Shown in pieces: positions 45,558 through 54,222 of a stretch of DNA of 64,000 nucleotides. Location: contig NZ_KK211339.1 in assembly GCF_000621745.1 (NCBI RefSeq), positions 123,430-187,429 on the forward strand. Direction: 5' to 3'. A program made the position numbers and the translations under genes. A model generated the notes under the pieces. That model was not told where the DNA came from. It was given only the letters and a program-made list of their open reading frames with translations, and made no database searches. This DNA is from Clostridium beijerinckii HUN142. GTDB lineage: Bacteria > Bacillota > Clostridia > Clostridiales > Clostridiaceae. Numbering within the stretch: position 1 is the first letter of the stretch; each line of letters starts with the position of its first letter.

Positions 45558-47027
45558 ATGATAGATCCATTATTATTAACTGATTTTTATAAAACAATAC
45601 ATCATATGTGCTATGGACCTGGACTTACAAAGCTTGTAAGCTATTGGACTCCAAGAATGTCTAGAAAAGAAAACATGAACAAAGTGGTTATGTTTGGGCT
45701 TCAATCTTTTATAAAAAAATACTTAATAGAATATTTTAATGAAAATTTTTTCGCCATTCCTAAGGATGAAATTATTAGTGAATATAAGAGAGTGATATCT
45801 AGAACAATGGGAAGCATCGCAGCAGATACAGCTCATATAGAAAAATTGCATGATTTAGGTTATTTGCCTATACAAATAAAAGCAGTCCAAGAAGGAACAA
45901 GAGTAAATATAAAAACACCTATGATTGAAATCACTAATACTCACGATGAATTTGCTTGGCTTGTAAATTATTTGGAAACATTCATGAGTTGTAATATATG
46001 GCAGCCTATGACAAGTGCAACAATAGCATATAGATATAGAGAAATTGTTGAAAAGTATTTTGATTTAACTGTTGAAAATGGTGATGTAAAAAAAGCTTGC
46101 GGTGATTTTAGCATGAGAGGGTTTAGCTCAATTGAAAGTGCACAGGTTAGCAGTGCAGGGCATTTACTTTCATTTACTGGAACTGCAACAATATCATCAA
46201 TACTCTATCTAGAAAAATATTATAACTGTAATATTGAAAATGAAATAGTTGGACTTGGAACCCCATCAACTGAGCATAGTGTAATGTGCACTTATGGAAC
46301 GGATGAGCTTAAGGCTTACAAGAGATTAATTAATGAAGTATTTCCAAGTGGTGTTATAAGTATCGTTTCAGATACTTACGATTATTGGAACCTTATTACT
46401 AATATCCTTCCAATATTAAAAGAGGATATATTAAATAGAGACGGAAAGGTAGTAATCAGAGGAGATAGTGGAGATCCAGTGAAAATAATCTGTGGTGATA
46501 GTGAAGCACCAAATGATAGTCCAGCATATAAAGGAACTGTTGAACTTTTGTGGGATATATTTGGTGGAGAAATTAACTCAAAAGGATATAAAGTTTTAAA
46601 TTCTCATATTGGAACAATTTATGGTGATAGTATCACAGTTGAAAGGTGCGAAGAAATCTGTAAGTGCCTTGAGCAAAAAGGATTTGCAGTAAGCAATTGT
46701 ACTTTTGGAATTGGCTCTTACACTTATCAATATAATACTCGTGATACCTTTGGATTTGCTTTAAAAGCAACGCATGCAGTAATAAATGGTGAAGAAAAAT
46801 TCATATTTAAAGATCCTAAAACTGATACAGGAAACTTCAAAAAATCTCAAAAAGGAATGTGCTATGTATACAAGAATGGAGAAGATATTCTTTATAAGGA
46901 AGAGCTTACTATAAAAGAGCAGGAAGAATATAAGGATAATTTATTAGAAGTAGTATATAAAGATGGAAAGCTTATTAAAGATTATTCATTAAAAGAAATT
47001 AGAGATAAGTTACATGGAGAGTTTTAG
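45558..47027 (+). CDS. nadV: Nicotinamide phosphoribosyltransferase (NAMPT/NadV type)
   Basis: A 489-residue protein matching the length of NAMPT (about 490). Active-site motifs correspond to human NAMPT: DFSMRGFSS with Asp183 (human Asp219, selects nicotinamide), GTPSTEHSVM with His240 (human His247), IVSDTYDYWN, and RGDSGDP with Arg301 and Asp303 (human Arg311 and Asp313). It makes NMN from nicotinamide and PRPP, the latter from the adjacent Prs. No NMN adenylyltransferase is in the window, so the last step must use the housekeeping NadD. Most clostridia salvage through nicotinate, so this looks horizontally acquired. Confidence 0.87.
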   Translation: MIDPLLLTDFYKTIHHMCYGPGLTKLVSYWTPRMSRKENMNKVVMFGLQSFIKKYLIEYFNENFFAIPKDEIISEYKRVISRTMGSIAADTAHIEKLHDLGYLPIQIKAVQEGTRVNIKTPMIEITNTHDEFAWLVNYLETFMSCNIWQPMTSATIAYRYREIVEKYFDLTVENGDVKKACGDFSMRGFSSIESAQVSSAGHLLSFTGTATISSILYLEKYYNCNIENEIVGLGTPSTEHSVMCTYGTDELKAYKRLINEVFPSGVISIVSDTYDYWNLITNILPILKEDILNRDGKVVIRGDSGDPVKIICGDSEAPNDSPAYKGTVELLWDIFGGEINSKGYKVLNSHIGTIYGDSITVERCEEICKCLEQKGFAVSNCTFGIGSYTYQYNTRDTFGFALKATHAVINGEEKFIFKDPKTDTGNFKKSQKGMCYVYKNGEDILYKEELTIKEQEEYKDNLLEVVYKDGKLIKDYSLKEIRDKLHGEF

Positions 47028-47088
47028 TTAAAGATAAAGCATCTTGTTTTTATTGCTATTAGGAAAAATAATGGAGGTGAGTTAACAT

Positions 47089-47919
47089 ATGAATAAGAAT
47101 TTAAGAATAGAAGCAGCTCAAAATACATTGAAATATCTAAAAAATGGTTATTATATAGTAGATGATAAAAGGCTAGATATTTTAGATGTTCATAAAAAGT
47201 CTGTTGAAGAAAGTATTTTAATTTCGCCAGAAGAAGGGGATGCTTTAGTAGAAAAGCATAAAGGCTCGAAAGCAAATAAGAAAGTAAATATTAAAGTTAA
47301 AAATATATCTACAGTAAAAGCTGTGTTAGGCTTAGTAAGTGAAAATTTAAAAGACATAGGAGTATTAAATTTTGCAAGTGCTAAAAATCCAGGAGGCGGT
47401 TTCTTAAATGGAGCTTTAGCTCAAGAAGAAAGTATTGCTATAGGATCAGGACTATATGATACTCAGCTAAATAATGAGAAATATTATTTAGAAAATAGAA
47501 ATTGTAAGACTATGATGTATACGGATTGCATGATTTATTCACCAGAAGTGGTATTTATAAGAGATGATGAATTAAATCTATTAGAACAATGGGTAACAGC
47601 AAATATTATTACAGCACCGGCAGTAAATTATGGACAAGTTTTGTTAAAGGGAGAAAATGAAACACTAGCTAAAAAGGTAATGAAAATAAGGATGAGAAAA
47701 GTTTTAGCTCTTTTCGTAAATGCAGGAAATAAAAATTTGATATTGGGTGCATATGGGTGTGGTGTATTTAGAAATGACCCTAAATTAATAGCAGAATACT
47801 GGCGAGAACTTCTAATTAACGAAAATTTTATTAGTTACTTTGATAATATAATATTTGCTGTTTTAGATAACTCCAAAAACCAAAACTGCATAAAAGCCTT
47901 TGAAGGATTAGAAAGGTAA
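47089..47919 (+). CDS. Bacterial-type poly(ADP-ribose) glycohydrolase
   Basis: A 276-residue protein of the microbial PARG family (macrodomain fold, formerly TIGR02452/DUF2263). The signature GGGFLNGALAQEE (residues 102-114) contains the catalytic Glu pair and diphosphate loop; VLNFASAKNPGGG and NLILGAYGCGVFRNDP are further macrodomain loops. It hydrolyses ADP-ribose polymers, possibly mono-ADP-ribose on some targets. GGAGGTG precedes ATG. Placed 61 bp after nadV, it links NAD salvage to removal of ADP-ribose marks; no PARP is encoded in the window, so the marks come from elsewhere, perhaps an invader toxin. Confidence 0.87.
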   Translation: MNKNLRIEAAQNTLKYLKNGYYIVDDKRLDILDVHKKSVEESILISPEEGDALVEKHKGSKANKKVNIKVKNISTVKAVLGLVSENLKDIGVLNFASAKNPGGGFLNGALAQEESIAIGSGLYDTQLNNEKYYLENRNCKTMMYTDCMIYSPEVVFIRDDELNLLEQWVTANIITAPAVNYGQVLLKGENETLAKKVMKIRMRKVLALFVNAGNKNLILGAYGCGVFRNDPKLIAEYWRELLINENFISYFDNIIFAVLDNSKNQNCIKAFEGLER

Positions 47920-47955
47920 GATATTTATTGTATTTTTAAGAAGGGAATGAGAATT

Positions 47956-48996
47956 TTGTACACTATTGAAGAAATTCTTAAAATGAAATACCCCTATGAA
48001 TTATTTACGGGTAATAAAGAAACAGCAAAAAAGGAACACGTTGATCTTCTTAAAATATTTCATCCAGATTTGCATAAAGATTCAGAGAAATACAAAGAGG
48101 TTACAAGTAAAATAAATGAATTGTATTCTGAAGCTGTTAAATTATTAGAGAATGGAAACTGGATGGAAGAGGGATTAATTAAAATAACAAGCTCTGATGG
48201 CGAAAAATATTCGATGAAATATAATGTAGAATATTCATTTGAATTAGGAAAATATTTTATTGGAAATAGATCAATTTTATATTTAATTGATATAAAGCAT
48301 GAGGATTTTTTAGAAAATGCATTGGATAGAATCAAGAATTTAAAGTACGAGAATAACAACATGAAATCTGAATTTGAAAAGTATTTTCCGAAAGTGTTAA
48401 AAAATTTTGAAACTATAGATAAGAAGATAGGATTGCTTATAGAAAAGCCAGAATATGCCTATTCTCTTAAAGATATATTAAGTTATTATAGCAGCAAAGT
48501 TCCATCAAGGCATGTAACTTGGATTCTAAGCAGTTTATATAATGTAACTTGTTTTCTATATTATAATAATCTATCACACAATGGAATAAATATTGATAAT
48601 TATTATATTTCACCTTCAAATCATAGTGGATTTTTGTTAGGTGGATGGTGGTATACAGTTCCTATAGATGGGAAGATGCTTGGAGTATCTAACGAAATTT
48701 ATAGCATAATGTCCCCAGAAATGAAGTCATCTAAAATAGGCACATTTCTATTAGACTTAGAATCCATAAGATTAATTGGAAGAACCTTGCTTGGTGATAA
48801 GAATGGAATAAGTTTTATTGAAGATTCTGATATACCTAAGCTGCTTATTGATTGGGTCAGAGGAGTCTCAGCAAACAATCCAATGGAAGAGTATAAGCTT
48901 TGGGAAAGTGTAATTAAACAAAGTTATGGAGAAAGAAAATTCGTAAATATGGATATTGATATAAATAAATTATACGCTAGAAAAATTAGTAAATAG
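47956..48996 (+). CDS. J-domain / pseudokinase fusion protein
   Basis: A 346-residue protein. Residues 1-65 form a J domain with the Hsp70-contacting HPD at 36-38 (LLKIFHPDLHKD). Residues about 90-325 look like a protein-kinase fold that has lost catalysis. The catalytic-loop equivalent LSHNGINIDNYYIS keeps His208 and Asn215 but has Gly for the Asp, the DFG position reads LGG (228-230), while the APE-like MSPEM and helix-F DLESIRLIG remain. Possibly an adaptor that brings DnaK to a client. I start at TTG, 9 nt from AAGGGA; the ATG at 47947 abuts the ribosome binding site. The gap to the PARG gene is 36 bp. Confidence 0.65.
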   Translation: MYTIEEILKMKYPYELFTGNKETAKKEHVDLLKIFHPDLHKDSEKYKEVTSKINELYSEAVKLLENGNWMEEGLIKITSSDGEKYSMKYNVEYSFELGKYFIGNRSILYLIDIKHEDFLENALDRIKNLKYENNNMKSEFEKYFPKVLKNFETIDKKIGLLIEKPEYAYSLKDILSYYSSKVPSRHVTWILSSLYNVTCFLYYNNLSHNGINIDNYYISPSNHSGFLLGGWWYTVPIDGKMLGVSNEIYSIMSPEMKSSKIGTFLLDLESIRLIGRTLLGDKNGISFIEDSDIPKLLIDWVRGVSANNPMEEYKLWESVIKQSYGERKFVNMDIDINKLYARKISK

Positions 48997-49022
48997 TATA
49001 TGAATATTTAGGAGGTATTAAA

Positions 49023-49946
49023 ATGGGAACAGGAAGATGGGATTCAAAAGCTTGGGATAGTTATGCAAGTGCAACTATAAAAGGAAAGAAAACAGTAGAT
49101 GATGTTTTTGCAGCGAGGAGACTTGATCCTAGTTTAAATCCGTATAAAGTAAGTTTTAGGGAAAGTTGTGACAGTAGTGACAATCCAAGTTCAACACCAA
49201 TTATTATTGGACTTGATGTAACTGGTTCAATGGGCATAATTGCAGATAGTATTGCAAGAGAAGGCTTAGAAAAATTAGCTACTGAAATATATAATAGAAA
49301 GCCTGTTTCAGACCCACATATCATGTTTATGGGAATTGGCGATGTTAAATATGATTCATCCCCTTTACAGGTAACTCAATTTGAAGCTGATATAAGAATT
49401 GCAAAAGAGTTAACTAAAATTTATGTGGAGCATGGAGGGGGAGGAAATAACTCTGAAAGTTATACTTTACCTTGGTGGTTTGCTGGAATGCATACAAAAT
49501 GTGATAATTTTATAAAAAGAGGAAAAAAGGGATATCTATTTACTATAGGAGATGAAGAGTGTCCTAAGACTGTTCTTAAAAAAGAAATTGAAAAGGTCTT
49601 TGGAGATACAATACAAACTGATAGTATGTCAGCACAAGATTTATTAAGGCTTGTATCTAAGCAATATGAAGTATTTCATATTATTATTGAAGAAGGAAGT
49701 CATATGCGTTATCAGCCAGATGAAGTAATAAAGTCATGGAATGATATTTTAGGCCAAAGAGTTTTGAGATTGTCAGATTATACAAAATTGCCTGAACTTA
49801 TAGTATCAACGTTACAAGTATTAACTGGAGAAGACAAGGATAATGTTTCTGACAGTTGGGATGGAAGCACAAGCCTAATAATAAGAAATGCTATTAAAGA
49901 ATTGGTTCCAAATGTAAAAGCTGATGATGGACTTGTAAAGTTTTAA
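49023..49946 (+). CDS. vWA-domain protein
   Basis: A 307-residue cytoplasmic protein with a von Willebrand A domain. The metal-ion-dependent adhesion site is IIIGLDVTGSMG (DxTxS at 65-69, a variant of DxSxS), followed by FMGIGDVKYD and GYLFTIGDEECP. The N-terminal GTGRWDSKAWDSYASATIKG is conserved-looking and unassigned. TAGGAGG precedes ATG; 26 bp separate it from the J-domain gene. vWA proteins pair with kinases and phosphatases in TerY-P-type stress modules; here the partner would be the pseudokinase. Function unknown. Confidence 0.75.
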   Translation: MGTGRWDSKAWDSYASATIKGKKTVDDVFAARRLDPSLNPYKVSFRESCDSSDNPSSTPIIIGLDVTGSMGIIADSIAREGLEKLATEIYNRKPVSDPHIMFMGIGDVKYDSSPLQVTQFEADIRIAKELTKIYVEHGGGGNNSESYTLPWWFAGMHTKCDNFIKRGKKGYLFTIGDEECPKTVLKKEIEKVFGDTIQTDSMSAQDLLRLVSKQYEVFHIIIEEGSHMRYQPDEVIKSWNDILGQRVLRLSDYTKLPELIVSTLQVLTGEDKDNVSDSWDGSTSLIIRNAIKELVPNVKADDGLVKF

Positions 49947-49951
49947 TGTTA

Positions 49952-50055
49952 TTGGAGCTGTCCCACAAAGAATAAAAACTACAATATACTGTATTAAATT
50001 TAAAAATTCTAATACAGTATAATTGTGGTCAATTTTCTTAATGGAACAGCTCCAT
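49952..50055. repeat. 104-bp near-palindrome (element D)
   Basis: ATTGGAGCTGT at the left and ACAGCTCCAT at the right form terminal inverted repeats; the centre has ATATACTGTATTA / TAATACAGTATA. The whole folds as one long hairpin between the vWA gene and the PurA-like gene. It may be a MITE or an RNA structure that limits expression of the last gene. TIRs like GGAGCTGTcCC recall IS ends. Confidence 0.65.
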
Positions 50056-50083
50056 GTTTAACATCATGAGAGGAGAGTTTGGC

Positions 50084-51304
50084 ATGAAATCTATAAAAGT
50101 GATAATAGGTTCTAATTTGGGTGATGAAGGAAAAGGACTAATGACAGATTACATGTGTTCTATAAATGAAAATCCAGTTGTGATTCGATTCAATTCATCT
50201 GCTCAAGCAGGTCATACTGTAGTTACTCCAGATAGTAAAAGACATGTATTTGGACATTTTGGAGCAGGAAGCTTACAAGGTATTCCAACTTTTTTAAGCA
50301 GTTATTTTTCAGTCAATCCTTTGTTATTTCTAAAAGAATATGATGAACTTAATAAAATAGGAAATATTCCATATACAATGATAGATCCAAATTGCCCTGT
50401 AGTTATACCACAAGACATGTTATTAAATCAGATATTAGAAAGACATAGAGGAAATAATAAACATGGGAGTTGTGGCCTTGGGTATAATGAGTCAATTATA
50501 AGAAATGGAATAGATAGATATAAAATAACCTGTGGCGATATTTTCAGTGGAGTTTATAAAGATAAGCTGGAGCTTATAAAAAAAGAATATATAGATAAGA
50601 GGATTGAACAGTTAAACTTAAAGTCTTCCAATGATAATTTAATAAATATACTATTTGATGCAAATCTAATAGAACATTTTATTTATGATGTTGATAACAA
50701 TTTTAAATCAAAGGTAGAACTATATAATATAGAAAGAGTTTTAGAAAATTATCAAACTCCTATATTCGAAGGAGCACAAGGATTAATGCTGTCAGAGGAC
50801 TATAAATATTTTCCTTATGTGACCCATTCTAAGACAGGTGTAAGCAATGTGATAGATTTGTTAGAAAAAGCAAAGCTCAGTGAACTTGACATAGAAGTAA
50901 TCTATGTAACAAGGAGCTATTTAACAAGACATGGGGCAGGACCATTGCCAAATGAAATGAAAGAGAATCCATACAAAAATATTACAGACCTAACTAACAT
51001 TCAAAATGAATTTCAAGGTGTTTTGAGATTTGCACCATTAGATATAGATTTATTATCAGAGAATATAGAAAATGATTATAACAAGATTCACTTTAAGAAC
51101 AAAAATAAAAAAATCAATATAAGTAAATCTATTACAATAACATGCCTAGACCAGATAGATAATAATAAGGCTGAGTATTATAAAGATAATAATTTTCTGT
51201 TAAAGAATACTGATGAATTTATAGAGGACATTCTTAGCAAGATCAATCCTGATAATTGTTATTTAAGTTATGGAGTATCTAGAGATACTATTGTAAAATA
51301 TTGA
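50084..51304 (+). CDS. Divergent adenylosuccinate-synthetase-like GTP-dependent ligase
   Basis: A 406-residue PurA-superfamily protein. It keeps the GTP/Mg loop VIIGSNLGDEGKGLMTD (catalytic Asp and Lys), RFNSSAQAGHTVV, GLGYNESIIRNGI, IFEGAQGLMLSEDYKYFPYVTHS and VTRSYLTRHGAGPLPNE. However, the nearly invariant GRPRRCGWFD near the C-terminus is replaced by GVLRFAPLD. It therefore probably performs an aspartate-type ligation on a different purine or nucleotide, or has altered specificity. It keeps GDEGKG, unlike phage PurZ, in which the catalytic Asp is replaced. GAGGAGAG precedes ATG 50084. It is the last gene of the NAD block, after element D. Confidence 0.75.
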   Translation: MKSIKVIIGSNLGDEGKGLMTDYMCSINENPVVIRFNSSAQAGHTVVTPDSKRHVFGHFGAGSLQGIPTFLSSYFSVNPLLFLKEYDELNKIGNIPYTMIDPNCPVVIPQDMLLNQILERHRGNNKHGSCGLGYNESIIRNGIDRYKITCGDIFSGVYKDKLELIKKEYIDKRIEQLNLKSSNDNLINILFDANLIEHFIYDVDNNFKSKVELYNIERVLENYQTPIFEGAQGLMLSEDYKYFPYVTHSKTGVSNVIDLLEKAKLSELDIEVIYVTRSYLTRHGAGPLPNEMKENPYKNITDLTNIQNEFQGVLRFAPLDIDLLSENIENDYNKIHFKNKNKKINISKSITITCLDQIDNNKAEYYKDNNFLLKNTDEFIEDILSKINPDNCYLSYGVSRDTIVKY

Positions 51305-51352
51305 AATAAGATTTGAATATCATAATTTATTTAAAATAAATAGTGAAGTTGT

Positions 51353-51424
51353 TATAGATAAACAATATATTTATGATTTCGGTAAGTTACCACATGAATA
51401 TAGTTTTAAAGTTGGATATCTATA
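51353..51424 (+). mobile_element. MITE family C, deletion derivative C4 (72 bp)
   Basis: TATAGATAAACAATATATTTAT opens and AAAGTTGGATATCTATA closes it. The two ends of a family-C element are joined with the centre missing. It lies 7 bp before the ribosome binding site of the MocR gene, so it may carry or replace promoter sequence. Confidence 0.7.
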
Positions 51425-51439
51425 TATTATAGGAGTTAT

Positions 51440-52915
51440 ATGTTAAATGTTAATTGGAAACCAAATAAAATGTTATCTATCCCATTATATCAGCAAATAG
51501 TTAATTATATTAAGACGATGATATCAACGGGGGAATGGGACGTAGGTAGTAAACTGCCAACACAAAGAGAGCTTGCAAAAATATTTGAAGTAAATAGAAG
51601 TACTGTTGTGGAGGCTTTAGATGAATTAAAAGCAGAAGGTCTAATTGAAGGTAAAAGTGGTGTAGGAACTGTCATAGTTAATAATACATGGTCTCTAATT
51701 ACATCTATTTCACCATTAAAATGGCAAAATTATATTCAAAGTGGCATACAAAAGCCCAATTTGCCTACAATTCAAAAAATAAATCAATTAGAATTTAAAG
51801 ATGGAATGATACGGTTAGGAACTGGAGAGCTTTCTCGTGATTTATATCCTCATGATATGATGAAAGTGATTTTAAACAAAGTTTCAGAAAACGTAAAAGA
51901 TTTAGGTTATGAGGAACCAAAAGCATCATTGCATTTAAGAGAAACAATAAGTAAGTATCTGAAAAAGCATAATATAAATGTTTCCCCGTCAAAAATATTA
52001 ATTGTATCCGGATCCTTGCAAGCACTGCAGTTAATTTCTATGGGAATTTTGAAGAGTGGATCTACAATACTTGTTGAAAAGCCTTCATATTTGAGTTCAC
52101 TTAATTTATTTCAATCATATGGAATGAATTTAAATAGTGTTTCAATGGATAACTTTGGCATCAAGCCAAATGAAATTATAAAAAATAAGAAAAATGATAA
52201 TTCAACTTTATTATATACTATACCGACTTTCCAAAATCCTACTGGAATTGTAATGACAGAAGAGAGAAGAAATGAAATTTTAGAAATATGTTCAAAAGAA
52301 AGAATTCCTATTATTGAAGATGACGCATATAGAGAACTATGGTTAGATAAAGAGCCACCGCTACCGTTAAAATCAAAAGATAAAAATGGAAATGTGATGT
52401 ATTTAGGCACGGCTTCAAAATCTATAGCGGCAGGCCTTAGAGTTGGTTGGCTAGTTGGACCAGAAAATGTAATTGAACATTTAAGTGATCTTAAGATGCA
52501 GATGGATTATGGAACAAGTTCTTTGTCTCAGGAAGTCTTAGCCGAATTGATTGATAGTGGCTTATATGATGAATATTTATTACAACTAAGAAATCAGCTA
52601 AAAATTAGAAGAGATGCAATATTAGATATTTTAAAGAGATATTTTGATGGTATAGCAACATGGAGTAAACCACATGGTGGATTTTATATTTGGCTAAAAT
52701 TAAAGAAATCATTATCATTAAATAAACTATTTGAATTATCTTATGAGAAAGGAATATTGATTAATCCGGGAAATATTTATGATTTTTCTAATAGTCAAAA
52801 TTTAAGAATTTCATATTCATATGCATCATTGGAAGAGTTAGAAAAGGGATTAAGGATATTATCAGAATTAGTAAAAAAGAGCTATTTTAATGATATAACC
52901 AAAAGCAGCTATTGA
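51440..52915 (+). CDS. MocR-type (GntR/aminotransferase) transcriptional regulator
   Basis: A 491-residue fusion of a GntR winged helix (about 10-80, GSKLPTQRELAKIFEVNRSTVVEALDELKAEG) with a fold-type I aminotransferase domain (about 120-480). The PLP lysine is in YLGTASKSIAAGLRVGW, and the FQNPTG and IIEDDAYREL motifs are present. Such regulators usually sense PLP, an amino acid or GABA. It is 108 bp upstream of a LysE-type exporter on the same strand, which is its likely target. AGGAG is 5 nt before ATG. Confidence 0.9.
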   Translation: MLNVNWKPNKMLSIPLYQQIVNYIKTMISTGEWDVGSKLPTQRELAKIFEVNRSTVVEALDELKAEGLIEGKSGVGTVIVNNTWSLITSISPLKWQNYIQSGIQKPNLPTIQKINQLEFKDGMIRLGTGELSRDLYPHDMMKVILNKVSENVKDLGYEEPKASLHLRETISKYLKKHNINVSPSKILIVSGSLQALQLISMGILKSGSTILVEKPSYLSSLNLFQSYGMNLNSVSMDNFGIKPNEIIKNKKNDNSTLLYTIPTFQNPTGIVMTEERRNEILEICSKERIPIIEDDAYRELWLDKEPPLPLKSKDKNGNVMYLGTASKSIAAGLRVGWLVGPENVIEHLSDLKMQMDYGTSSLSQEVLAELIDSGLYDEYLLQLRNQLKIRRDAILDILKRYFDGIATWSKPHGGFYIWLKLKKSLSLNKLFELSYEKGILINPGNIYDFSNSQNLRISYSYASLEELEKGLRILSELVKKSYFNDITKSSY

Positions 52916-52938
52916 TTTTTTTCAATAGCTGCTTTTGG
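52899..52938 (+). terminator. Perfect hairpin at the MocR-lysE junction
   Basis: CCAAAAGCAGCTATTGA pairs with its complement TCAATAGCTGCTTTTGG around a short T loop; the 5' arm includes the MocR stop codon. No T-tract follows on the plus strand, so it may be a processing or attenuation structure rather than a simple terminator. Confidence 0.55.
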
Positions 52939-53023
52939 TTGGGTAATAAACTAATATCTTGGTTGGGGACTTTTTATATTTCATTAGTTACAATAAGAAA
53001 AGAACTAATAAAGGAGGTAAATT

Positions 53024-53641
53024 ATGATTAAATACTTATTACAAGGACTTCTATTTGGACTTGCTTATGTAGCACCAATAGGAACACAAAACTTATATGT
53101 AATAAACACTGCTATGCAAAAAAGTAAGGTTGAAACATATAAAGTTGCACTTATAACTATCTTATTTGATATTTCACTAGCGATTGCATGTTTTTTCGGA
53201 ATAGGGGTGCTTATTCAAAAATACTATCTATTAAAATTGGCAATACTTCTATTTGGATTTGTTGTTATAATTTACATAGGAGCTGGATTAATACGAACAT
53301 CTTCGCAAATATTAGAAGATAAAAAGCTGGGTGATAATTCATTTATTAAAATTATTATTTCTTGCTTTGCTGTTACGTGGCTTAATCCTCAGGCAATAAT
53401 TGACGGATCTTTATTATTAGGTGGATTCAATGCTTCACTTCCAGCAGAGATGTCAAAGTACTTTATAGTGGGGGTCTGCATGGCATCAGCCATATGGTTT
53501 AGTGGACTTGCAGGATTCGTAGGCAAGTTTAGCAGTAAATTTAATAAAATAATTAAATGGATCAACATAATTTGTGGACTAATACTTATATTCTATGGTT
53601 TAAAATTAGGGTACTCATTTATTGAATCAATATATTTATAG
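53024..53641 (+). CDS. LysE-family amino-acid exporter
   Basis: A 205-residue membrane protein with six hydrophobic segments, the standard LysE/RhtB size. It begins IKYLLQGLLFGLAYVAPIGTQNLYVINTAMQKS, with the conserved PIGTQN loop; AVTWLNPQAIIDGSLLLGG holds the second signature (NPQA). It probably exports a basic or other amino acid to the outside under control of the MocR regulator. AAAGGAGG precedes ATG. Confidence 0.9.
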   Translation: MIKYLLQGLLFGLAYVAPIGTQNLYVINTAMQKSKVETYKVALITILFDISLAIACFFGIGVLIQKYYLLKLAILLFGFVVIIYIGAGLIRTSSQILEDKKLGDNSFIKIIISCFAVTWLNPQAIIDGSLLLGGFNASLPAEMSKYFIVGVCMASAIWFSGLAGFVGKFSSKFNKIIKWINIICGLILIFYGLKLGYSFIESIYL

Positions 53642-53652
53642 CTTTTTGTGGC

Positions 53653-53994
53653 TATAGATAAACCAACTATAATCTATACTTATGCGCATACCTCACCGAA
53701 ATGAATAATATACTTTTGTTCCAGTTTTTGGGTAATTCTGATGGGTGATTCTAAGGCTATAAAGTTGCATCCAAAGTGCTATCCTCAAAGAACAAGCGCT
53801 CACAGAGAAAGTTCGAAGAACGAAATATGAAATTTCGATTCTCACTTTTTGAACTATCACATTTGGAACAACTTATAGCCAAAGAATCACATCCATCAAA
53901 ATTACCAATGAAACATTCCACAAAAGTATATCACTCATTTCTGGTTAGAAGATATTTCATAGTGTAAAGCTAACTTATAGTTGGGTTATCCATA
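53653..53994 (+). mobile_element. MITE family C, copy C6 (342 bp)
   Basis: Its termini are 21-bp inverted repeats, CTATAGATAAACCAACTATAA and (complement) CTATGGATAACCCAACTATAA, with two mismatches. The interior folds back: GGTAATTCTGATGGGTGATTC near 53733 pairs with GAATCACATCCATCAAAATTACC near 53885. No gene; a 63-codon open frame inside is not coding. Confidence 0.75.
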
Positions 53995-54180
53995 GGGTTC
54001 CTCATTGAAAATTTGAAATATATCAAGTAGAGAAATTGGATACATGTTTGTAACCTCAAGGGTCATAATATGAAATTTTCATAGTCATATGGAACAAATA
54101 TGTATTCAATTTCGGCTGATATCCACATAAGTTCGATTCTCATTGTGGAATCCTATATACAAAAATGTATTTGTTGGATA
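53995..54180. mobile_element. Decayed family-C-related sequence
   Basis: 54095-54175 matches 42486-42565 over about 80 bases (GGAACAAATATGTATTCAAT, GCTGATATCCACATAAG). It has no clear ends. Nothing else is seen before the Dus gene. Confidence 0.5.
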
Positions 54181-54222
54181 CAATAAAAGTGAAATTACTT
54201 ACATAATAAGGAGATTCATAAT

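Noticed and set aside
50084..51304. PurZ-type enzyme for diaminopurine (Z) DNA
   Set aside because: The GDEGKG catalytic Asp, replaced in PurZ, is present here, and no MazZ, DatZ or phage polymerase is nearby.
42845..51304. Prophage carrying a phage NAD-salvage cassette
   Set aside because: No integrase, capsid, tail, portal or lysis gene is in the window; only the Prs/NAMPT pairing is phage-like.
53776..53967. 63-codon open frame on the plus strand
   Set aside because: It lies wholly inside a palindromic MITE, has no ribosome binding site and its sequence follows the inverted-repeat structure.
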